Assembly: GCA_947034895.1 (NCBI GenBank)
Contig: OX344763.1
Location: forward strand, 76,403,093-76,467,092
DNA: 64,000 nucleotides
DNA from: Rhytidiadelphus loreus
Taxonomy: Eukaryota; Streptophyta; Bryopsida; Hypnales; Hylocomiaceae
Reading direction: 5' to 3'
Shown here: positions 34,111 through 44,883 of the stretch, piece after piece
Layout: each line of letters starts with the position of its first letter
How positions within the stretch are numbered: position 1 is the stretch's first letter
Translations under genes and position numbers: made by a program
Notes under the pieces: generated by a model
Databases searched by the model: none
Seen by the model: only the letters and a program-made list of their open reading frames with translations
What the model was told of the DNA's origin: nothing

Positions 34111-36270
34111 CTAAACTATAAATTAGGACTATAATATTGGAAACCATTTACTTAAAATAATGTTCCAAAATATATAAAGTCATGATATTCATAGAACTTG
34201 CAATAGAGTAGGAAGTGTAGGATCCGTGGCCGTCCGAATTAAATTCAAAGTAACCACTATCTACTAACTTTTTTGCTAGACGTGTTACATGAGGTGTAAC
34301 ACGTATAAGGTTTTAGGGGAGAAATAAGAATGTCTGTGTTTTTAATCATTTTTAAAAGTTAGGAGTTGAGGTTTATTAGCATGTAGAATTTTGAGTCTAG
34401 TTTAGTATGTATAATTAGGACAAAAATGTATGTATTCATCTTCGAAATCAAGGATGGAAGAATGAATCTTCTACAATTTTTTGCTTCCAATGAATTTTCT
34501 TGATTTTATAACTAGATGTCGTTACACGGTTTCAAAAAGAGATTAGGGTTTCTATGGTGGCCAATCTAATGTTGAAAAATTAATATTAAGAACCCCAATT
34601 TGAATAACTTGTTTACAAACCTGCATCACTAATAATTCTGCATTTCTGAGTAACTTGGATTTTTAACCTACATTATCTCCGAACTTGTATCATGAACTTG
34701 CATCCGAACCTGCATTGCAACCATCCATTCATAATCTGCATTCCGAACTTCCATATTGAACTTCTATTTTGAACTTGCATCCCAAAGCAACATTTAGAAA
34801 TAGTATCGAATTTAGAATTTGCATTCGTAACTTTGCATCCCTAACCCCTAAATCCGAGCCTGATCCGGAACCTACATTCCGAACTTGTATTGGTGGTTCG
34901 GCAACGCACACCTGTGTCCCGAACCTAGAACTCGAACAAATGTCCCGAACCTAGAACCGACCCCGAACCTCTGATCCCAAACCACATTTGGCGGCTCGGC
35001 GAAGGTTTGGGGGTTCATCACCCTCCACGACTCGCGGAAGGTGATCTCCCTGCTGTCCTGCACGTCGTCGCAAGTCCAGATACCTCCCGTTGATTTGCAT
35101 TTTGATCTTCTCGTTTCTCCCCGCGGTTCCTGATGTCGCTCCATCGTTGCTGAGCGCATGGTGCTACGGAAGTGCTGTCTACGCGTCGAGATTCTGAACT
35201 CTTGTCCCTGCGTGGTGATCTCGAAGTTCTCCCTTGGAATTGGTAAGAGAACACACTGTTTTCTCTTGTACGTGGTGATCTTCTTTGTGCAGGTGTTTCG
35301 GGGTTGGGTTGGGTATGGGGTAAGTGTGTGTGAGTATGGCAAGGTGTCTGATTTCTGTGTTTTTGGCGGTGTTTTTGAGTGGCACTGCAGGGAGTTCTAC
35401 TCGTCGAAGGCGTAGTTTGTTGAGGATGTAATGGGGTTTAGGGTGTGCTGGGTTCAAAAAATCCTGGGAGTTTTCTCTTGAGTGTTCATTTCTATTTTGT
35501 GTGCGTCTTCATCTGCGGTGTTTTGGAGTGCTGTTCTCGTGAGCATAATTCTCGGCAGACTACCACAGACGTCAGGAAGCTCACGGTCTGTGAATATCGG
35601 AAGCTGCAGACCTCTGGATTCTCGGCGGGTTCATTTTTGCGGCCGTTCAGTTCTTCATCTGGATTCTTCCTCAGTTTGAGGTTCTCGCAAGTCAGGACGC
35701 CTCAACTTGGACGAGATTCGCTGAAGAATTTCCAGTGTTGGTGGAGGTAGACGACGTTCTCGTACTGCTGCAGGAAGTCCAGGTTTGCTTTTTTGCTTTC
35801 TCTTTTCCTTACCTCGTTTCCACATGTGCTTACTATGCAAAGCCGAAGCACTTACTATTCATATTTTCAGTACATTGTAGTTACATTCTAGTTTAGGGAT
35901 TAGGGTACAGTGAGACAAAGGAGGTAGTTGTTTGTGGAGGAGCTTGTTTGTGGAGGTGCTGTGAAAATCAGCAACTCAATTTACTTATGCAGTCTGTCCA
36001 TTACTGTTTTCAGCTATGTTCATGTCTCTGGCTTAGGGTTTACAAGTGTATTGTTGGTGTATTTCACGCATTGCCAATTCATGTTTAAGGTTGAGCTAAA
36101 TGTCTGCAACCAAACAGACCTACATGAATCCAATTGCACTATACATACATTTAGGTTCAGGGTATGCATTATTGTAGGTTGAGGGTTTAAGAACTAGGGT
36201 TTACGCAGGAGACATTGAAGTTTTAAGTGAAGATCACATAATTGAAAACACAATGCTCGGAATGAATGTA
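34111..36270 (+). other. Upstream region of the element 1 cargo gene
   Basis: Contains a degenerate repeat of CCGAACTTGCATT-like words (about 34615-34990), then a G/T-rich stretch (35000-35900) with short frames and GT/AG-like signals that could be untranslated exons, then AT-rich DNA. No coding region is supported. Element 2 has a comparable GC-rich block at 60245-60945. Confidence 0.4.
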
Positions 36271-36861
36271 AATTATCCTCGACTCAAAGGTAAATTAGAG
36301 TTGAGGATAATCATTTCATGGTGTATGATATGCAGCCAATTCAGCAGTCCAGTCTGCAAATCGATTACCCTCGAGTCGAAGATAAAAGACGGGCAATATA
36401 AAACCCAGCAACAGACAGAGAATATCACAATAATTTTAACATTACCATACTCACCATCGGGTTTACAGCCTTAAATAGAAGTAGAAATGCTCTTCTAAAA
36501 TAGAAAATATTGAAAGCGACAATTTTTAACATATAATATCATGCAATCAAGTTACCTTCGAGACGAAGATAACATGATTAAAACGAAAAATAACCACAAT
36601 TAGTTGGTCTATAAATTCAAGTACTAAATTTTAATTAATGGGGAATGACAATTAAAATGCTAAACACCATAAATATATTTTGAGGTCATGAAATTCGTGC
36701 ACACAAATGCAATAAACACGACATTAAAACATTACAATGATTCTGCAATTTATCTTCGCCTCGAAGATAGTTCTGAAGTATCTAGTTACATACCGTATTG
36801 TCGCCACCATTAGTAAGTGCTCCGAACATTCTATGCACAACTAAATTACCCTCGAAGATAA
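36271..36861. repeat. Palindrome cluster P1 before the cargo gene (5 sites)
   Basis: Dyads at about 36271, 36363, 36551, 36749 and a collapsed one at 36844. Same consensus as 30403-31484, including arms with single asymmetries. They end 45 bp before the cargo ATG at 36906. Confidence 0.85.
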
Positions 36862-38337
36862 CTAACAGTGGCCTCCTAATTCTGCAGACTTGATAACGTA
36901 GCAATATGGCGGAAGGAGCGGATTATAACTACTCCAGCACGCTGGCATTCATGGAACCATTTATAAATCGGCTTGGAGACGAGCCCTTCATTGAAAAAAT
37001 GCCAGAAACATTTGGAGACCTTTGGCAGTTCAAGGAGCATGTAATCGCGTGGTCATTTGGCTTGAACCGGTTTCAAGACTTCGTCCATCTACGGTACCGT
37101 GTCCAAAATCAGTCGGATTTCTTCCCATGGCATCTTCAAGAGAAGGTCACGAACATTGAATCCGTTCGCGAGAACTTCGTCGTCATCATGCTGCAGGAGG
37201 CACACAAGGATGGCACAGACGGGGAGCACATTCACTCAATCGTAATGGATGTGAACGCAGGGAGGTTGAAGTTTGACATGGAGGAGTTGGAGTCATTTCT
37301 CCAAATTGCAAAGTTAGACTACCTCATAAACACATTTAGAACTGCCAAATACATACCATGGATTGACGGAACCGCTAAAGTAAATTGCCGCCGGCTTCTC
37401 AACATTTGGAAATCCATGGACAAGCATGCTCGACAATATGTGAAGTCACGACCGCCTATAGGTAACCAAATGAAAAAGAAGCAGAGGCCATCTCTTGAGG
37501 GGCAGCCCAGTGGGTCAACTCCCCTACTATCAGGCAGCACAGCCACCGGTCAGGGACAAGTTCGGTCAGAGCCGCGGAAACGTGCAACGACTCAGTCCGT
37601 TGACGGAACGCAGGCTGGAGGCTCCAAATCTAAGTGACCGAGGGCAACTGGAGCTGCCATAGTCACTGCTGCTGGAAGCTCCGGATCGGCTCTGAAGAAT
37701 ATTGCACAGCTAGAGGAACCCATGAGTCCCAAGGATGACGCTGATAAGTTTGGCCGCATACAGCGAGACTTCTGGGCTATGCACAGAGGTTGCTACGTTC
37801 TGGGTCAAGATCCGAAAGTCGTCGATATAAAGCAGTGCATCCCAGCGAGAGACGACTATGTCATCCAGGGTATGGAGGACCGGATTTTAGAATCCGTGAA
37901 GCGCAACCTCATTGCGTTGGGCCACATTCGGGAGCGTCAACGATTGTGTCTGACTCCGGTGGACAAACGCAACAATCTCTTGAAGGAGCCACCCAAGAAA
38001 TGGGAGGAGATAAAGGATGGGAAGTTCATGATCATCAATGGTCAACATAGTGTGCAAGCTTCTAAGGATTTGCAGAAAGAAAAGTGTTGTGAGCAACGTC
38101 GAGTTGAACTCAAGACTTGGGAAGCGTACATTGTGTGGACCCTTGATTCATCTAAAATTGGTGAATATATCGGAGTTCTACAATTCGACGAATCACCTAG
38201 ACCACGCCCAACCAACATGGGGTAGCCAAATCATAAGCTCCCGCAACGTCTGGATCAATTGCCTCCGACCGACTCTCTTTGCCGATGAGTCGGTGAAGCG
38301 AAGAAATGCGTCCGTTCTCAGCGAAGGGCAATGGAAG

Positions 38338-38520
38338 GTATGTTCTCCTGCCCATTTACCCTCGACTCGAAGGTAAATTTCTCAGTTCTACGATCACTTC
38401 TATTGATTCATTCGTTTACTAGTTCGGCTTTCTATGAAATTGCGAATGAGTTGCATTATCTTCGAGTCGAAGATAATTGCAGAAGTACTCTAAGCTCACA
38501 GACTGCCTTTTTTGCTGCAG
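38338..38520 (+). other. Intron 1 of the cargo gene, carrying two P1 palindromes
   Basis: GTATGT at 38338 and TTTTGCTGCAG ending at 38520. Palindromes at 38354-38378 and 38456-38476 (perfect arms TTATCTTCGA). Reading across it restores GQWK|SFTNAVVKRF in phase 0. Confidence 0.75.
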
Positions 38521-39846
38521 AGTTTCACTAATGCAGTGGTTAAGCGATTCCAAAATATTAATCCCGAGAAGGAAGGCAAGAATATAAAACATGTCGGAGA
38601 TGTCAAGAGCGAGATCAAGATTATCACCCTTCGTGATGATATTTGGAGGCTCTGGAAGGAGTTCCTCACCAAGTACCCCGAGGGCTATCTTGTCGAGCCT
38701 GTCACCTGGGAGCTCTTTCGGGACTTGGATGACTTCAGTCGGAAGTCATTCTTCTTGAAGAGAGAGTTCTTCAAGCATTTGGGTCACTTCACGGACTGCG
38801 ATCTCGAGACTTTTGCAAAGCACCTCCTCAATCTAACCGAAGATCGAAGGTTGAAGCACCCGAAGGTATCCGTCGGCAAAACAAAATATCTTGTCCCGGA
38901 TAACCAAACAGCGCAAGACTGGGTAGAGCGAAGAAAAAAGAAGAAAATCATCCATGAGGAGTTCATGACAATAAAACCCAGTCTGAAACTGCGTGATGAA
39001 AACAACGACACAGACTTGACTGTCTGGAGGTCGTGGAAGAAGAGGCACAGCTTCTCGTCGTCGACGTGGGACTTCCTCCTATCCTACTCAAAGCCGTCAT
39101 ACTTTAGTAAACGGCTTACAAACGACGCTAAGTTGAAGCGGGCCAAGGATCTTGGCGAAAAGTTCGCAGACGAGGCAATGATGTTTGAGAGGTTCATGAA
39201 GTCCAAATATCACCTCGAAAAACAAACTGGCAGATTTGAGTTCAGAGGCTTGGACGCAAAGTCCAGAGCGTTGGTCACCACTGGAATGTACAATTACATT
39301 AGTCGGCGGCTTCACCTCGCCGTACTGGACGTTAGATACATGAGCAGGCCCGCCGTCCCTGATAACACGTCGAATTTGGATCCGTTCCTAGAGTACGTGG
39401 CTGGCAGTCTGGAGCCCCAAGCGACAGAGGCAAGTGTTTGGCTATGGATTCTCGGCGGAGAAGAGGACTTCAACGCCGCATACAAGTTTGCGACGGTCGA
39501 TATGCCGGACTTCAACATCGTGAAGTCCGTTTATATTGCATCCCGCGCGGAGCGGTTGGACAGTGTGTCCAATCGGTTTAAAACCACTCCTAACGTGCGT
39601 ATGCTCTTCCTCTTTAAGAGAGGTGATAGGTATGCCAACCGAGTGCGCGACAGAGTGAAGGCGGAATACCGTCCTGCCGAAATCCTATATTATCAGGAAA
39701 GTAGGTACAACAACGAGGTAAAGTGGAGGATATATGCCTACGAACTCCGAATGGAGTTCTACATCGAGATGCTCCAGTGCTTTGCAATTCCTGAGGAAAA
39801 CGTCCTGGGTATTTTTGCTGGAGCAAAGATTGCGTTGGCGGCGAAG

Positions 39847-40147
39847 GTGTGTTTATCTTCGACTCGAAGATAATGAGTGACCTTCTCATGCTAATCTCAT
39901 TTAATTATTCTCATCTATAGGCAATCCTTTATCTTCGTCTCGAGCGTAATAGCTCTCATGAATCCTGCACCCTAAACTTCGTGTGTTGTTGTCTACTGGC
40001 CTTGACTCTCTTGAGTTTCCCGATAACTCATATGAAAATGCTAATTATGGTATTGCAGATCTCTTGCGATTTTGTAGGTCCGTAGTTTATCTTCGTCCCG
40101 AAGATAAATTCTGCAATCTAACATTTGCGTGTTTATATGGTTTTCAG
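39847..40147 (+). other. Intron 2 of the cargo gene, carrying three P1 palindromes
   Basis: GTGTGT at 39847 and TATGGTTTTCAG ending at 40147. Palindromes at 39853-39873 (perfect, directly at the 5' splice site), 39928-39950 and 40086-40108. Removing it joins motif I (LAAK) to MFGSYYYGLVDTD. Confidence 0.8.
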
Positions 40148-41271
40148 ATGTTCGGGTCATACTATTATGGCCTAGTCGATACGGACATGGGTACGGTGCA
40201 TCGTGCTATGACCAAATAAGCTGAGTACTTGGATTTGAATGATTTCCTGCATTCAAATTCACCGTATTCGGTCAAGTACTTGAGGCCTCTGTACATCGAA
40301 GCGCCTGTACTTACATCTGTTTCTCCGCCCTCGGTAGAGGATCTTCAGTCTCCCATTACCAATAGTGATGAGACTAATAGTACAGTTGAGGAGGGGCGGA
40401 ATGGAAGTGGTGACGAGGGGGATAAGTCAAGGAGTGGGGATGGCGGCGACTCACCTAGTTCAGAACCAGTTGACTTATCTATAGATTTGACGCTACCGGT
40501 GGATGCTAGTTACGCAGGAAGAAATGACGAGTCACCCCCTCAAGAACATAGGGTCTCTGACGTTGGCATCAGAGGCCTAGACGAGTATGGCACCAACGCC
40601 GATGCCATGGTGCGATGGGAAGCTCAGCCTCGATTGGATGGTGAGTTGCCCAACCGTGTGGTCGAAGATATCGAGACGGACACGGAGTTCCAAGAGCAGC
40701 AACGCTTGGAGCGCTTGCGGGAGAGTCGCGAGTTGGAGAAGAAGTCCGCTTCGAAGACCTCTGGAGGCGCCAAGGGCCATAGTCGTCAGGGTCGCGAGGG
40801 TGCAAGAAAGCTGAAGTCGAAGGTGGAGCGAGTCGTCGAAAATCTGAGCGACATTGACTCAGACACGCTTCCGCACTCGTCGGATTTCGATGACAGTGAC
40901 AACGATGACGGCAACATTCCCGACGTCCCCCCGACTCCCATCCTCGGAAAGATTCAGACTGGGTGGTGGCAGGCGATGGTCGAGCAGAAAGCCAGGAAGG
41001 TGGCGAAGAAGATGGCAATCCAGGTAGAACTGGACAAAAAGGACAAGCAGATCGCAGACGCTCTCCTCGCCAGCAAGGAATCGGAGGCCAAGAGCCAGGC
41101 CACAACGGAACGGCTGGAGGTTCTGGAAAAACAAATGCACGACTTCTTTGCATTTAAGGTATCCGAGACAGCTCCAGTTCCGAGCCTGACACCCTCAGAG
41201 TCTACCCGTATCCCCCCTCCCTCCACACCGGGTCTGTCGCAGCAGGCCCGTGAATTGGTCTCCGGGATCAT

Positions 41272-41413
41272 GGATCCTCGACACGAGGGTACTCCAACCG
41301 AGAATCCTCCACCTGTACAGGCAGGTGATGGACTCGATCCTGGGAGTCGTCCTATTCCCTCTCCGACATCAGCTGATCAAGTTCCTGGGATTTATCCTTA
41401 AGTCGAGGATAAA
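41272..41413. repeat. P1 palindromes inside coding exon 3
   Basis: Dyads at 41272-41293 and 41391-41413. The second reads in frame as IYP(stop)VEDKS, where the stop TAA occupies the place of a CGA in the palindrome consensus, so the palindrome was probably once coding. Confidence 0.65.
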
Positions 41414-41665
41414 TCTGAAGTGGGACCTTCCTTGCCCCTAGATGAGAGGGTTGGTGATGCTGCTGAGGATGCTCCCCAGCGCACACCGTCCAAGTAGGAG
41501 ATGGATGACATGAATCCTGCTAGTATTGCCGACCAGAAACAAGTCGACTACGGCGACTACGACGACTTCTTGCAGGACAATACTATCGACGGGGGAGACA
41601 AAATTCCTTCTGATGCTCCATCACAGGATGGAGGAGATCAGCAGCCTGACGGCTCGGTTGAGGTA

Positions 41666-42078
41666 TGCTCTCCTGATTTGATTTTACTTTCTTAACCTGT
41701 GTACATTGTCAATACATAGAGGTCACCTCTTCTTTGTCGATCCCGTAGTCTCCGCATTGTGATCTGATTATCCTCGACTCGAGGGTAAAATTAAGAGATG
41801 TGGGTGAGTCGCTCTTCTTGTCACTTATAGTCTATGTATTTTGCTTGACAGGACGGTCCTCTTTGATTGTTGGGCGTTGATATCCTGACGAAGTCGTCTT
41901 CGCAATGCCCCGTGTAGACTAGTGTAGCATAGAAATCACTTGTGATGTTTTCCGGCCTCAAATGTGGGTGGCATCGTCGAAATGTATCTCTCTAATATTT
42001 GTAAATAAATATGTATGCGATTCAGTTTCCATACGCGTCGATCTAATTGTATTTCCCTGACAATGTTATGTTGCTCAG
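41666..42078. other. Intronic/intergenic DNA with one P1 palindrome
   Basis: Follows GTATGCTCTC at the end of exon 3. It contains the palindrome at 41767-41788. No gene. Confidence 0.55.
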
Positions 42079-43070
42079 CCAAACATTCCTAGAAGTTTGC
42101 ACCACCCGATGGCAATGAAAGCTTTTCCTAAGGGGAGCAAGCAGTCGATTAGTGGATTTCAGTGCTCCTTCCCATTGTCTGGCTCACCTGATTCTGCATT
42201 CAAACAGGTAACTCCATTTCTATGTTGTCTTGACTTAATCAGGTAGGATCTGAAGGAACCGGAGAGCTCGTGCCGCGGAATGTCTCGCCGATAGTGCCGG
42301 ACCGGAGGAAGTGGCTGAATATAGTGTTTGACCTAAACGGAATCTTGTGCCATTGCGAGCCCAGATCATACTCTAAGAGATTTAAGCCATATAGTGTCGA
42401 ACAAAATAATCTCTGCCACTTGAACCCCACCCTTGTAGGACCCAAGGCTGTATTCGCCAGGCAAAATCTCCGCGACTTCCTGCATGAGGTCTCGGAGATC
42501 ACGGCGAGGGTCGTTGTCTGGTCCTCCATGAAGCACTCCACTACGGAGATGGTGGTGGAGCACCTATTCAAGGGGATCAGGGCCCCATTCGAAGTTCTGG
42601 GACAGGACCATTGTAGGAAGATTGAGACCTTCCGGGGGACTTTCCTCCACTTCGATAAGAAGCCGGTCTTCCTGAAGGTCCTGGCCGAGCAGGTGTTCAC
42701 GATGGTGGGTGGGGATGAGGCCTTCACCACAGACAACACCCTTCTCATCGACGACTCTCCCGAAAAGAGTGTCTGCAATGAGAAGGGGAATGCCATATTC
42801 CTTCGCTCCTAGCGTCATAGTCATCGGCTGGACAACTTCCTCATGGGGGAACTTCTGCCGTGGCTCGGGCGTTTGGAAATGGAATGTGAACCTAGTCGTT
42901 TGCGAGAGTATGTGCAGGTCAACCGGATAGGGGAAAGGCCGTTGGCCTATGTATCCGAGTATGTCCAAGGCATTGTCTCGGCGATGAGAGATTCCGCTCA
43001 GAATCTCGGCTCGCGTTTCAAACTTCCTAGGTTCGATGTAGTTATAGAGTCGGATGGACATAGGCCTTAG
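42079..43070 (+). pseudogene. Element 1 cargo: FCP1/NIF-type HAD phosphatase-like frame
   Basis: Exon 42079-42208 (after TTGCTCAG, before GTAACT) is joined to an exon starting 42243 (after ATCAG); the frame is open to TAG 43068 with one TAG at 42810. The core is VFDLNGILCHC (HAD motif I with the second Asp replaced by Asn), RVVVWSSMKHSTTEMV (motif II), then FEVLGQDHCRK, KKPVFLKVL and LLIDDSPEKSVCNEKGNAIF (motif IV with DDSP). Residues after the TAG continue as HRLDNFLMGELLPWL, typical of the family's end, so the TAG stands for a Trp (TGG to TAG). Known members dephosphorylate RNA polymerase II C-terminal repeats. The DxN change suggests weak or no phosphatase activity. Confidence 0.7.
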
Positions 43071-43289
43071 ACTAGTCTTCTGCCCCGCCATCCGAGAGTG
43101 CACATTTTGTAATTTGTGATTTTATATTCTGTACATTTGTATCATTTGTAAATAAATATGTATCCGGTTCGGAATTTACATTAAAAGTTGCGCGTTTCTG
43201 TCGTCTTGGATTTGGGTTCGTGTCGTTTGGATTGGGACTTTTGGGTGGAGAATGTATAGGAAACTTCTGTAATTTCTATCTTCTTGCAG
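43071..43289. other. Intron-like spacer before the last cargo exon
   Basis: AT/GT-rich DNA ending in CTATCTTCTTGCAG at 43289. No palindrome and no other gene seen. Confidence 0.5.
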
Positions 43290-44213
43290 GTGGGAGCTCA
43301 GAATGTGGGAGACTCGCCCAAGAGGCTGAGGATGACAAGGAGCCTCCTCTCTGGATCGGAGAAGTCACTCTCAATGTCGTCCGGATCGGAATCGGAATCC
43401 AAATCTCATGGAGGGACGTTCATGCCGTCAGTGTTCTCCGGCCCTTTCATGATGCGCACGGCCGAGGACGCTGCTTCTGCGGCCATTGACTTCTCCAAGG
43501 GGGACGTGGAGGACGGTGCCGTGGACAGCCCTCCAAGCTGAGGTCTGGGGAGGACCCCCGTTTGTTTCCCGTCCCCGTTGAAGCGCGCATCCTCGAATCG
43601 AGGATGCTCGTTCTCCCCAACACCACAGAATGAGGTGGGGACTAGTCGAAAACTGCATCTTCCCATTCGCGGGGGCAGTCAAGATCCTCCACTGCAGGAT
43701 ACTATTTTCACGGAGCTCGACCGCCCAAGTGTCCCCGTCACAGCCACGAAGACGACGTCATTCCCGGAAAGGTATACAAGGAGTGACGAAGTGGGTCCTC
43801 CAAGGCTGGCTCGTTTGCCTCGCCTCGAGGGTAATCGGCCAAGCCCTTCACTATCTAGAGGAGCTAGGCGGTCGCCCTCAGCCGACTCCCTATTCCGTCA
43901 AAGGATTATACGAGACCAAAGGCGATCTCTGGACTCCAAATCAACTGGATCTGGACTCCCGTATATAAGCAATATGAAGTCAATGCTCACAAGGCCGCGT
44001 CCTCATGGGTCAAAATCTTTGTCCACTTCAGAGGTTCCACGAAGCACCCTCAAGTTGAAGCGGAAGGAGAGTGACTCTCAAAGTGTGGGCTTCTGCGGAG
44101 CGGTGGATGGTGGAAGTGGGCCCCATTATCACTCTCGGCGCGAGGATATATTTAGAGGGTTGGCGAAGCTGAAAGCGTTAGAGGCAGCTAAGAGCAATTG
44201 TACAGGCAAATAG
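43290..44213 (+). pseudogene. Element 1 cargo: basic Ser/Arg-rich C-terminal frame
   Basis: After a good 3' splice site the frame VGAQNVGDSPKRLRM runs to TAG at 44213, broken by one TGA at 43539-43541 (CGA to TGA is the simplest change). It is rich in Ser, Arg and Pro, with RSLLSGSEKS, FMMRTAEDAASAA and LKLKRKESDSQS segments. A P1 palindrome at 43587-43607 lies inside it. No enzyme fold is recognised. It may be the last exon of the FCP1-like gene or a separate basic protein. Confidence 0.5.
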
Positions 44214-44771
44214 CGACTCCTTGGGATGCGATAATATTTTTGGAAGCTACAAGCTTCAAAGCGTCCCTTACTATAAATAGCATGGTAAATAAAAAATACA
44301 GAAAGAAGATGGACGATAGTTGAGTGGTTGCATGAACAGTAAGCATCTAATTTTGTAGGTAATTTAGATTTATATGACATTGTTAGATTTACTTTGTCCA
44401 TTGGATAAAATTACTTTTTGAGACAGTTAACAGTAGTGAATGTATATTCACCCGCATTTCCATCTACTTCTCAATTCTTGACACTAAACATCTAAATGTT
44501 TTACATCATGTCCATCCTTTTAATTCCACATTGTTTTTATTTGGGAAGGGGACAAGTATGTTAAGGAATTACACTACAACTGTTTGTTCTCACATGAGAG
44601 GTTCGTTACACAGTAGATAAGAACCCACTACCACGGCATTAGATTTTGGCACCTCACGACCATCACCCACCCTATTGTAAAAATAGGTTCAATATTTTCT
44701 ATTTTCCTTTGAGTTTGACAAGTATTACTTCATTAAAGCTTCACAACTTTATTTTCATAGTCTCAAAATTG
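44214..44771. other. Right subterminal region of element 1
   Basis: AT-rich DNA leading to the right terminal repeat, with TTGAGAC/GTCTCAA words near 44420, 44759 and 44779. No gene. Confidence 0.55.
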
Positions 44772-44801
44772 CCAAATTGTCTCAAATTAACGAATAAGGC
44801 C
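44772..44801 (-). repeat. Right terminal inverted repeat of element 1
   Basis: Minus strand begins GGCCTTATTCGTTAATTTGA. It pairs with 26938-26967 at 28 of 30 bases and is followed by TTGTAGAG, the second target-duplication copy. Confidence 0.88.
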
Positions 44802-44809
44802 TTGTAGAG

Positions 44810-44883
44810 GATTTTTCGATTGCATCTTCGGAGGATGCGTACGAGACTCCACTACAACAAATGGACGTGGTGCAACATTGGAG
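44810..44883 (+). pseudogene. Second half of the exon interrupted by element 1
   Basis: Frame DFSIASSEDAYETPLQQMDVVQHW directly continues KKRKMVE at 26937, then GAG|GTATAT looks like a 5' splice site at 44883. Same decayed basic protein as 26651-26937. Confidence 0.6.

Larger units (their letters stand above)
36906..41665 (+). pseudogene. Element 1 cargo: ParB-like domain fused to a permuted DNA-methyltransferase-like domain
   Basis: Exon 1 is 36906-38337, exon 2 38521-39846, exon 3 40148 to about 41665. Both introns are GT-AG and phase 0. Residues 1-243 are an unrecognised N-domain ending in a basic region. Codons 272-415 hold DDYVIQGMEDRILESVKRNL, a QRLCLTPVDKR strand and FMIINGQHSVQASKDLQ, the ParB/DGQHR-type signature. 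Exon 2 carries VDMPDF (place of the DPPY motif IV), then YNNEVKWRIYAYE, then VLGIFAGAKIALAAK (motif I) joined by splicing to MFGSYYYGLVDTD (motif II). That IV-then-I order is the beta-class order of DNA amino-methyltransferases. Exon 3 continues with an acidic, helical C-tail. Stops: TGA 37635, a frameshift near 38200, TAA 40217, TAA 41399, TAG 41495. The catalytic motif is degenerate (DMPD, not DPPY). It might modify or mark element DNA; this is inference. Confidence 0.65.
26938..44801. mobile_element. Element 1: 17.9-kb DNA transposon with transposase, ParB-methyltransferase-like and FCP1-like cargo
   Basis: The left end starts GGGCTTATTCGTTAATTTGA. The right end on the minus strand starts GGCCTTATTCGTTAATTTGA. 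The terminal inverted repeats match at 28 of the first 30 positions. The flanks are TGGTAGAA (26930-26937) and TTGTAGAG (44802-44809), an 8-bp duplication with two mismatches, and removing the element restores an exon frame. Contents: transposase on the minus strand (27467-30337), palindrome cluster, telomere-like stretch, tandem array, palindromes, and a multi-exon plus-strand cargo region (36906-44213). An 8-bp duplication is known for hAT, P, KDZ and some other superfamilies; the transposase is not hAT-like, so I leave the superfamily open. Confidence 0.85.

Noticed and set aside
40569..41153. 194-codon minus-strand frame
   Set aside because: Shadow of the plus-strand cargo exon 3; no motif of its own.
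44850..44862. CACTACAACAAA resembling a CACTA terminus
   Set aside because: It lies inside the reading frame of the interrupted exon and has no inverted partner nearby.
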